A stretch of 64,000 nt of DNA from Conus ventricosus. Its lineage: Eukaryota > Mollusca > Gastropoda > Neogastropoda > Conidae. The translations under genes were made by a program, and so were the position numbers. Shown here one piece after another: positions 26,394 through 37,700 of the stretch. The stretch covers positions 42,674,933 to 42,738,932 of the forward strand of contig CM031626.1 in the NCBI GenBank assembly GCA_018398815.1. Reading direction: 5' to 3'. Below the pieces are notes generated by a model. The model made no database searches. It was given only the letters and a program-made list of their open reading frames with translations, and had not been told where the DNA came from. The stretch's first letter is position 1. Each line of letters opens with the position of its first letter.

Positions 26394-28640
26394 GTGCGTG
26401 TGTGTGTGTGTGTGTGAGTAAGTGAGTGAGTGTGTGTTGGTGTGCGTGTGTTTCTCCGTGTGTGTGTATATGTGTGTGTTTCTGTGAGTGTGTGTGTGTG
26501 TGTGCATATGAATGTGTTTGTGTATGTGTTTTTGTATACATGTTGTTTTGCATGTTTGAGTGAATGTGATGTGAGTGTGGTTTTGTGTGTGTGTGGTGTG
26601 TGTTTTTTGTTTATGTATTGTCTGTTTTTACATGTGTCTGAGTGTATAAGGTGGTTGTTTTCAGTATGGGATGTGTTGTGTGAATTATGTGTGTGAGTGC
26701 GGTTGTGTGTGAGGTGGGTTTTTCTGTGTGTATGTGCAGACCTGTTTACTCTTACGATTTTGCCGTAATTTTTACGGGAAAAACTCGAAATTACGGGAAT
26801 TACGGCAAAAAATAATTATTACGGGGAAAAAAAAAAAAAAAAAATCTTAAACGCAAAGTTTCTTTTGCTACGATTCCGGTCAAAAGGCAAACAGCATTGA
26901 AGCGTTTCCCAGCGTGCCTTGCGTCTTATCCTTTGCAAAGATGGCGACGAAGCGAACACGCGCGCCCACGGCTGGTTCATCCAAATGTTCAAAAGTTGTA
27001 AAAGTTCGGCAACAGTTCCGTGAATCATACCTGAAGACGCCTGGAATACAGAGATCGTCACTTGGCGAAGAGTATGCCTTCTGTGGTTACTGTTCATCGG
27101 ATTTTTCTATCGCGCATTCAGGCCAGTATGACATAGAGTTACACTGCAAAACGAAAAAAACACCTGAAGTACGTTGAAACGAAGAAAGATGCCGAGTCTT
27201 CACAGAAACTGACATCGTTTTTCACGACTGAAAAGAAGAATACCAAAAAGGAGTTCGATGATTTGTCTGTCATAAGGGCAGAAGCAATGGTAACGGAAAC
27301 CGTGGGGTGAAAATGAGCGTGCCATTGTCTGTGTCTGATGTTATCTCAAAGACTTTCAAAAACGCCTTTCCCGATTCTGCCATTGCCAAGAACTACAGTG
27401 TGTTTGCATCCAAAAGAGAAAAAAATACAAAGACACTCCCATTTCCAATTGTGGTGTTTCCAACTTCAAGAAGCATGAACTTGACTTAGAGTGCCTGCTT
27501 GCTGAACAACATATAGTGACTTGCAACATTAGTATACTTATAAACAGTATTCAAGAGTGGCTTCTTCATCATAAAGTGATTTGTGTGTATGAAATACAAG
27601 GATACTCCCACTCCCAGTTGTGGTGTTTACAAGTTCAAGCATGAAACAGACTTGAGAGTGCCTGGTAGCTTAGCAATTTGAAGGTAAGTTAAGTGTTATT
27701 AAAAATTAAATACTATAATTGTATAATTAACCAAAGTCTTGTTATTATGGTATAAATGCTTTACATTTGATATACATCTGTAAGTGCAAAAAGTCGCTAA
27801 ATATTGCGATTATGAAAATTACAGGTTTTTTTCTGAAATTACAGGTTTTTTTATGAGACATTACAGGTGCACGAAATTGGGGTAAACAGGTCTGGTATGT
27901 GTTGTCTGTTTTTGCGTGTGTCTGAGTGTACATGGTGGTGGTGGTTTTGATTATGGGATGTGTTGTGTGAACTGTGTATGTGTGTGAGTGAATGTGATGT
28001 GTGTTTAACTGTGCATGTAAGCGTGTCCATGAATTGCTTTCTGTTTGTGGTATGATTATCTGACTGTTTTGTTTTAAGAGGGAAACAGCGTGGTTTTCAC
28101 ACATATAACCAGTGTTTAGGTGAACAATTCATTATGTATGTAAATAGTTTGTTTTACTTGTCTACAGTGGTTATTTAGCTACTCAGCAGGAAAGGTTCAT
28201 TATATGTCTAAATCATACAATTTCCCCCTAAAACTCAGCCAAATTATTATGTTTATGATTGGAGTGCCATGTGCATGTGTATGTGCCAGTGACAGAACGA
28301 GTCTAGGTCTCTACGACATGTGTGCTAGAACATGTATGATTATGTATGTGAGTGAGTGTGTTGTGGGTAAATATGTGTGTGTATACATATGTGTGTTATG
28401 GGTAAAAATGTGTATGTGCATGTATGTAAATATGTGTGTTATGGGTAAATGTGTGTGTGAATGTAAACATGTGTTGTGGGTAAAAGTGTGTGTGTGTGTG
28501 TAAATAAGTAAATGCGTGCGTTGTGGGTAAATGTATGTGTATATATTTTCGCATGTGTTGTGGATAAATGTGTGTGAATGTGCATGTATCAGGGCTTAAA
28601 ACGTTCCGCGTTTTGGCGGAATTCCGCGATTTCGGTTTGT

Positions 28641-28682
<42 letters not shown>

Positions 28683-30862
28683 GACAGGAGCAAGGTATCC
28701 GTGATCGGCTTGCAAGCGTTCATAGCAACTGCGCGCAAGTTATGGCCCCTGATTATTCTTTTGTGAAGAAGTTTCCGGTCGGACTTCCGGAAAAAACAAA
28801 ATGGCGGAGCGCGCAGTCATTGTTCATGCGGGTCGATCTTTTGACGAATCTGCAATTAAAAACAAGTGGAAATGGGAGTGGACGCTTCAGAAAGTTGACG
28901 AAGAAGTCATTGGAGACTTTCTTCGCAAAGTTATTGCACCAGGTTTAGCTTGGTGCAAACTGTGCTTAAGGGAAGTGTTACGGTGGTCGCGGGAAGAAAG
29001 CTCTTGATCACAGTCGTTCAGCGAAGCACGTGTCAAACGTCAAGGCGCTGAGTGGAACTACAAGAAAGGTCACTGAAGACACTTTAGCAGCTGTAAAACG
29101 TGCCAGGATAGAACATTGCAATCCTGTGGGGAAAAAGAGGGTGATATAGAAAATGTGGAGAGTGGAAGCCAGGCGGGAGGCAGCAAGGAAAAAGATAGGG
29201 TTCAAACTAATCAGTCAAGTTGTCAGCAAGAAGGTGGATGAGAATGAAATAAAAATTGTAGAGTGTGAAAGCCAGACAGGAGAAAGCAAGGAAACAGCAG
29301 ACAAAGATAGGTTTGAAATTCAAGTAAGCAAGAAGGTGGATGGCAAAGACAGTGCAGACAATGCAAGCAGCAAGAAGAAACGGAGTTCCTTGCTATATTT
29401 CTTTAATGCCTCCACACCCAAACACCCAAATGACAAAGCTGTGTGTGTGTGTGTCCTTGTGAAATCCTGTATTTCAGTGTTTATTATAATTTAGGAACTT
29501 CAAAATTTGACTTTCAGTATGTGCTGATTCCACAAGTTTCTCATTTATCAAAATTTGGATATTGTGACTTTCAAATGTGCTGATTCCGCAAGTTGATCTC
29601 TGTTATATGAGACTGAACTTTAAAGTGTTTGATGCAGTTACTGACTTTGTGTGCACCAACTTCAAACTTGATATTGTGTGATCATTTAAACCTGAAAAGT
29701 GAAAGTTATTGAGCAACCCCAGAAGTGAGATTTCATCCAAGACTATAGTTGGTGAACACCTGTAAAACCTCAAGTTAAAGGGGGAGTGTTCATTTTATTA
29801 TGTGTTTAACCCCTTCTCCCCTTGTCCCAAATATGTCTTCCTGTAATAATTATGTGTTTACAGCAATTTTTATGCACTAAATAACTCTTGAAATTATGTC
29901 CAGAAAGCGCGAAATGGCATAGATTTACACTCGGTTTTTTAAAAAAAATTCCCGGGGGAGCATGCCCCGGACCCCCCTAGTTTCAGTGGTTTTTTCCTCC
30001 TCCTGTTTTAAGCCCTGATGTATGTGAATGTATGTGTTGTGGGTAAATATGTGTGAATGTGCATGTTTGTAAATGTCTGTGTTGTTGGTAAATGTATGCA
30101 TGAATGTATGTAAATATGTGTGCCGGGGGTAAATGCATGTGAATATGTATGTATGTAAATGTGTGTGTTATGGGTAAATTGTGTGTATGTGAATGTATGT
30201 AAATGCATGTGTTTTGGTAAGTATGTGTGAATGTGCAACATGTAATTGTGTGTATTGTGGGAAAATGTTTGTGTGTGAATGTATGTAAATGCATGTGTTG
30301 TGGATAAATGTGTGTGTACGTGCGTGTATGTAAATGTGTGTATTGCTGATAAACGTGTGTGTTGATAATGTGTGTGTACGTGTGTGCGCGCACAGAAGCG
30401 GGGGAGGACATTACAGTGGCTGAACTGACGGGGCTGACCCCCAACACAGAGTACACCCTCAACATCACCGCTGTCAACAACGTAGGTCAAGGTCTGCCCA
30501 CCAACCTCTCTGCCAGACCGCGACTACAGTGAGTACGACGGAGAGAGAACAGAAGAGCAAGAGACGGAGTGTGACCCTGTTGATTAGTAGCACAGAGAGA
30601 GAGAGAGGCAATGTGTGAAGTTGATAATTTACAGTGAGTAGGACAGAGAGAGGGAGGGCAATGTGTGAAGTGATAATTACAGTGAGTAGGACAGAGAGGG
30701 AAAAGAAAAGAGCTAAAGACAGCGTGTGACCATGCTGATTAGAAGCAGAGAAAAGGGAGAGAGAGAGGGAGGCAACGTGTGAAGTGATAGTTACAGTGAG
30801 TGGTGTAGAGAAAGAAAGCGAGAGAGGGAATGTAGACTGATTACAGTGAGTAGCACAGCAAC

Positions 30863-30894
<32 letters not shown>

Positions 30895-33648
30895 TGAGAA
30901 AAGGCATGTAGACTTGTGATGACAATGGGCAATGTTAAGACAGGGAGAAAGAGAGTGTATGTAGACTGATGATTACACAGAGTAGCAAAAAGAGAAAGGA
31001 GGAGTGCTTGTGGATTGATGGCAGAGAGAGAGAGAGAGACAGAGTTAGTAAATAAACAGTCACCGGGAGATACAGTTTATAGACGAATGAGTGTAGAACT
31101 GAGACAGATGGAAATGAGCTGTAGATTGATATGTACAGGGGAGAGTGTTGCAGCAAGTTTGGGACAGATTGTTACAGGAAAGAAAGTTGTTACCTGTATA
31201 GGACAGGTCCTGAAATGGGACAAATTGTTGCAGATGTGCCATGGGTTTTTACAGGGGAGTGTTGTAAGAGGTGAGGGCAGGCTGTTACAGGGCAGAGTCC
31301 CGTTACAAGTGAAGGGCAAGTTGTAAGAGGTGAGGGGGCAGGCTGTTCAGGGCAGAGTCCTGTTACAAGTGAAGGGCAGGTTGTAAGAGGGGAGGGGGCA
31401 GGCTGTTGCAGGGCAGAGTCCTGTTACAAGTGAAGGGCAGGTTGTAAGAGGGGCAGGCTGTTACAGGGCAGAGTCCGTTACAAGTGAAGGGCAGGTTGTA
31501 AAGGGGGGGGCAGGTTAAGGGCAGAGTCCTGTTACAAGGAAGGCAGTTGTAAGAGGGAGGGGCAGGCTGTTACAAGTGAAGGGCAGGTTGTAAGGGGAGG
31601 GGCAGGCTGTTACAGGGCAGAGTCCTGTTACAAGTGAAGGGCAGGTTGTAAGAGGTGAGAGCAGGCTGTTACAGGGCAGAGTCTGTTACAGTGAAGGGCA
31701 GGTTGTAAGAGGTGAGGGCAGGCTGTTACAGGGCAAGAGTCCGTTACAAGTGAAGGGCAGGTTGTAAGAGGGGAGGGGGCAGGCTTTACAGGCAGAGTCC
31801 TGTTACAAGTGAAGGGCAGGTTGTAAGAGGGGAGGGGGCAGGCTGTTACAGGGCAGAGTCCTGTTACAAGTGAAGGGCGGTTGTAAGAGGGGAGGGGCAG
31901 GCTGTTACAGGGCAGAGTCCTGTTACAAGTGAAGGGCAGGTTGTAAGAGGGGAGGGGGCAGGCTGTTACAGGGCAGAGTCCTGTTACAGTGAAGGGCAGG
32001 TTGTAAGAGGGGAGGGGGCAGGCTGTTACAGGGCAGGTCCCGTTACAAGTGAAGGGCAGGTTGTAAGAGGGGAGGGGCAGGCTGTTACAGGGCAGAGTCC
32101 CGTTACAAGTGAAGGGCAGGTTGTAGAGGGGAGGGGCAGGCTGTTACAGGGCAGAGTCCTGTTACAAGTGAAGGGCAGGTTGTAAGAGGTGAGGGGCAGG
32201 CGGTTACAAGTGAAGGGCAGGTTGTAAGGGGTGAGGGGCAGGCTGTTACAGGGCAGAGTCCTGTTACAAGTGAAGGGCAGGTTGTAAGAGGTGAGGGGGC
32301 AGGCTGTTACGGGCAGAGTCCTGTTACAAGTGAAGGGCACGTTGTAAGAGGTGAGGGGCCAGGCTGTTACAGGCAGAGTCCTGTTACAAGTGAAGGGCAG
32401 GTTGTAAGAGGTGAGGGGCAGGCTGTTACAGGGCAGAGTCGTTTACAAGTGAGGGCGGTTGTAAGAGGGGAGGGGCAGGCTGTTACAGGCAGAGTCCTGT
32501 TACAAGTGAAGGGCAGGTTGTAAGAGGGGAGGGGGCAGGTGTTACAGGGCAGAGTCCGTTACAAGTGAAGGGCAGGTTGTAAGAGGGGAGGGGCAGGCTG
32601 TTACAGGGCAGAGTCCTGTTACAAGTGAAGGGCAGGTTGTAAGAGGTGAGGGGCAGGCTGTTACAAGTGAAGGGCAGGTTGTAAGAGGTGAGGGGCAGGC
32701 TGTTACAGGGCAGAGTCCTGTTACAAGTGAAGGGCAGGTTGTAAGAGGGAGGGGGCAGGCTGTTACAGGGCAGAGTCCTGTTACAAGTGAAGGGCAGGTT
32801 GTAAGAGGTGAGGGGGCAGGCTGTTACAGGGCAGAGTCCTGTTACAAGTGAAGGGCAGGTTGTAAGAGGGAGGGGGAGGCTGTTACAGGGCAGAGTCCGT
32901 TACAAGTGAAGGGCAGGTTGTAAGAGTGGGGGGCAGCTGTTATCAGGGCAGAGTCCTGTTACAAGTGAAGGGCAGGTTGTAAGAGGTGAGGGCAGGCTGT
33001 TACAGGCAGAGTCCTGTTACAAGTGAAGGGCAGGTTGTAAGAGGGGAGGGGGCAGGCTGTTACAGGGCAGAGTCCTGTTACAATGAAGGGCAGGTTGTAA
33101 GAGGTGAGGGGCAGGCTTTTACAGGCAGAGTCCTGTTACAGTGAAGGCAGGTTGTAAGAGGGGAGGGGGCAGGCTGTTATCAAGTGAAGGGCAGGTTTGT
33201 TAAGAGGGGAGGGCAGGGCTGTTACAGGGCAGAGTCCTGTTACAAGTGAAGGGCAGGTTGTAAGAGGTGAAGGGGCAGGCTGTTACGGCAGAGTCCTGTT
33301 ACAAGTGAAGGGCAGGTTGTAAGAGGTGAGGGCAGGCTGTTACAGGGCAGAGTCCCTTACAAGTGAAGGGCAGGTTGTAAGAGGGGAGGGGGCAGGCTGT
33401 TACAAGTGAAGGGCAAGTTGTAAGAGGTGAGGGCAGGCTGTTACAGGGCAGAGTCCTGTTACAAGTGAAGGGCAGGTTTTAAGAGGGGAGATCGTTGTGA
33501 CAGGTAAAACCGGACAAAGTGGAGGTGATCTCTGGCAGACAGGGGGATACGGACTCCTCCTACACCTGAGGTGGCGTGTGCCATGACTGGAGGTGCTGAG
33601 ATCAGCAAATACCGCGTGGAGTATTCTGCGGTAAGTACTGTGTGTGTG

Positions 33649-33698
<50 letters not shown>

Positions 33699-33814
33699 TA
33701 AGATCAGTAAATACCGCGTGGAGTATTCTGCGGTAAGTACTGTGTGTGTGTGTATGTGTGTGTGTGCGCGCTGAGATCAGTAAATGCTGCGTGGAGTATT
33801 CTGCGGTAAGTACT

Positions 33815-33863
<49 letters not shown>

Positions 33864-34309
33864 CGCGCTGAGATCAGTAAATACCGTGTAGAGTATTCTG
33901 CGGTAAGTACTGTCTGTGGGTGTGGGTGTGTGTGTGTGTGTGTGCGTGCGCTGAGATCAGTAAATACCGCGTGGAGTATTCTGCGGTAAGTACTGTGTGT
34001 GTGTGTGTGTGTTGTGTGTGTGTGCGCGCTGAGATCAGTAAATACCGCGTGGAGTATTCTGCGGTAAGTACTGTGTGTGGGTGTGCGTGCGCTGAGATCA
34101 GTAAATACCGAGTGGAATATTCTTCGATAAGTACTTTTGTGTGTGTGTGTGTGTGTGTGTGTTGTGGTGTGTGCGCTGAGATTAGTAAATACCGCATGGA
34201 ATATTCATCAGTAAGTACTGTGTGTGTGTGTGTGTGGTGTGTGCGCGCGCGCGTTGAGATCAGTAAATACTGCGTGGAGTATTCTGCGGTAAGTACTGTG
34301 TCTGTGTGT

Positions 34310-34341
<32 letters not shown>

Positions 34342-34563
34342 ACGCTGAGATCAGTAAATACCGTGTGGAATATTCATCTGTAAGTACTGTGTGTGTGTGT
34401 GTGTGTGTGTGTTGTGCGTGCGCGCTGAGATCAGTAAATACCGCGTGGAATATTCATCAGTAAGTACTCTGTGTGTGTGTGTGTGTGTGTGTTGGTGCGC
34501 GCACGCACCAAGATCAGTAAATACTGCGTGGAGTATTTTGCGGTAAGTACTCTGTGTGTGTGT

Positions 34564-34599
<36 letters not shown>

Positions 34600-34667
34600 C
34601 GCGCTGAGATCAGTAAATACTGCGTGGAGTATTCTGCGGTAAGTACTGTGTGTGTGTGTGTGCGTGT

Positions 34668-34710
<43 letters not shown>

Positions 34711-37700
34711 TGAGATCAGTAATACTGCGTGGAGTATTCTGCGGTAAGTACTCTGTGTGTGTGTGTTTGTGTGTGCGTGCGCGCACACGCTGAGATCAGT
34801 AAATGTCGCGTGGATATTCTGCGGTTAAGTACTCTGTGTGTGTGTGGGTGTGCGCGTGCTGAGATCAATAATTACGCGTGGAACATTCTTCGGTATGTAC
34901 TGTGTGTGTGTGTGTGTGTGTTAAATTCATAAGCTCTTAACGGTAACGGTGGAAAGATTCGCACATATTAGTATGCAGTTATCACAGGGGGCAACCATGA
35001 TCTGAAGCAAACCACAAATAATTTGTGCAAATTAGAGAAGCAAGATAAGTGAAATAGATTAATAAGTAGATAAAAAGATAAGATAAGATAATGTTGCTTA
35101 TAGCCCAGATAAAAAGATTTGATGATTAGTAAAATACCTGGGCGAATATGAACTATTCTTTTGAAACAAACAAACAAACACACACAACAAAAATCTGGAT
35201 CAGATCTGTCAAAGAGACACAAACTGTGCTCATCAATCAATGGTCTCACAATGTTGTTATGTCGCTCTTCAAACAAAAGTTGGTAAGTACTCACTGGCTA
35301 GCTGTAACTGGTCTCTCTCTGTGTGTGAATGTGTGTGTGTGTGTGTGTTCGTGCGTGCGTATGCATATAGTGTGTGTGTATGTGACTCTGTATGTGTCGT
35401 TATGTTGTATGGTGTGTCTGTGTTTGTCTGTCTGTCTTCAAGTGTGTGTGTGAATTTGTCGTTTTGTATTTGTGTATTGGTCTGTTTTTCTTTTTGTGAA
35501 TGTTGATCAGGGATGAAAGCTCCTCTGCCGTCTCCGCCGTTATTTTTTCGCATCTCCGCCGAAAGAAAAAGTCTCCGCGAAAAATTATTCAAAGAGTGAA
35601 GCTCAGAAACGATCTCAACTTGTCTGCACAGCGAATTTCTCTGTCGGTAATGTTCTCAAATGGCGTAGTTCTCATTCTGCTTCCTTCCAGTATCATTTCT
35701 CATCATGGGTCGATTCACAGCGAGAGTTTTCCGCCAGTGAGTGCAAACAAAACGGAAAAAAAAAAGAAAGAAGTATGTGAACCACTAGAAGACCGAGTGG
35801 CAGCAGGACGTGTGTGACCGCAGAGTCACGGATGTAATAAGAAAACATGACAAAGACAGTGAATTTGAAGTGTTTTGCGAGCCTTGCCACAAACGTGTCT
35901 ACTTTGGTAGTCGTGGCTTTGTGGCAATCAAAGATCACATCGAGCGTCCCAGTCACCAACAGAAAATGTGTGTGTTTCCCACACCATTACAGCATGTTTT
36001 CAGATCATTGGGTATGCAACAATCTACGTTTAATTTCCAAAGATAGTTTGACTCCTACTCTGATTTTTCTACAAGTTCCATTTCCATGATAGTTTGATTC
36101 TAACTCTGTTTTACTTAATAATACTTTGAAGTCCTTTTTTACAAAAAATGATAAACATTCAAGCTTTCGGGTCTTAGACCCTTCATCAGGAAACACTAAA
36201 CAGTAAAACACAAGGGAAAAACAGGATAACAAAACAACGGAGGGAAAAAAACAACTTCGAACCCACTGGAGAGATGAGGAATTGAGTACTTCCACTCGTA
36301 GAGTCTTCAAAGCAAGGGAAAAACGTCAAAGTGAAAAAAGAATATAAAAGAACAAATGGCATCAAAATAAGCTGATGTCACAACAGTATTGTGTAACACT
36401 TTCCCCTGGTATAATGCAAACGTTTGCTACATTTGTTAGGTGTCTGCTAACAGCCCACCTATGAAATCCTTTTCCACCAGCCCACTTCCCCCACTACATA
36501 TATACTTCCTCTACTCCTCCTCCTTCTCCCCCAACCCCCACCCTCACCCCAAAACACACATACCCCACACACTTCGCCCCCTCCCCCCCCCCCGTCCCCA
36601 CCTCACCCCCCCCCCCCCCACACACACACACACAAGCACCCCCCCCCCCCACACACACACACACACACAAACTTGTCAAGGGGGGGGGGGGGGGATATGA
36701 TTAGTTGTAAGGGGGAAGTGGGGGGGTGGGGGGGGTGTTACTGTTGTGACATCAGTTTGTTTTGATGTCATTTGTTCTTTTATGTTCTTTTATGTTCTTT
36801 TTTGTGTTTAGTGTTTCCTGACAAAGGGTCTAAGGCCCAAAAGCTTGAGTGTGTGTTTTTTTTTTTAAAGGACTTCAAAGTAATCATTTTTCATATTGTG
36901 TTTATTGAAGTCCAGCAGTCGTTTTCATACATCTGATTTACTTAGTTTGATTTCCCACTCTGATTACTTATCTACAGGCCTTATTCTTTATGTCCTGAAA
37001 GCACTGTTTGTCAAATTTTCTTTAGCTACAGTTCTGAGGATTCATCATACTAAATGTTTGCTTTGTCTCAATTGACATAGTTTCTTTCCACATCAGTCTG
37101 TCTTCATGGTGTTGAAAGCTGTTCTATAGAAATTAGAATGAGTTGTTTAGAAGCAAGAAAGTGATTTCTAAAGATTTTCATGCCTTATTTAATACAAAAT
37201 ATGCTTCAGCTTCAGGGGGCGGCGCCCCTGACCCCGATCCCTGCCAATCACCTTTTTTTTTCAAAACTGTTTTCATCCCTGGTTGATGTGTGTCTGTCTG
37301 TGTGTGAATGTGCCTGTGTGTAGAATGTGTCCGTCAGTTTTTCTTCACTTCAGTGGGCGTGCCTGTATGATATCTAATGGCACTCTGCATGTGTGTGTAC
37401 GTGTGCGTGGGTATGCACGCATGCTTGTGTACATGCAGATTGAAAAGGTGAACACTAGCGTGGAGCCCTGGCAAGCCATCGATGTGTCCTCTGACCTTGT
37501 GACCCTCAATGTGGACGGTGAGCAGACAACCAGCATCAAGATAGACAAGCTGGCCAGGAACACCTACTACCTGGTCAAGATCAAGGCCGTCAACCGCATC
37601 GGGTCCTCCGAGGTGTCCACATTCATCTTCAAAACCAGCATGGGAGGTGAGGGTCATCTTGTGTCCTTCGCACCTTTTTTGGTAAGGTAAGGAAATGTTG

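Larger units (their letters stand above)
35508..37281 (+). mobile_element. TIR transposon, element 3 (1774 bp, with a nested MITE)
   Basis: The TIR CAGGGATGAAA / TTTCATCCCTG (11 bp) is flanked by GTTGAT on both sides (35502-35507, 37282-37287). TCTCCGCCG-type words follow the 5' TIR. GGGGGCGGCGCCCC lies near the 3' end. It carries a BED-like finger frame and is interrupted by the fold-back element at 36123-36881. Confidence 0.87.

Noticed and set aside
33571..34932. Long frames reading Cys-Val repeats between [12 protein letters not shown] units as a real protein
   Set aside because: They require reading through GT microsatellites and ignoring strong donors; treated as intron, with the splice-array question kept as a finding.
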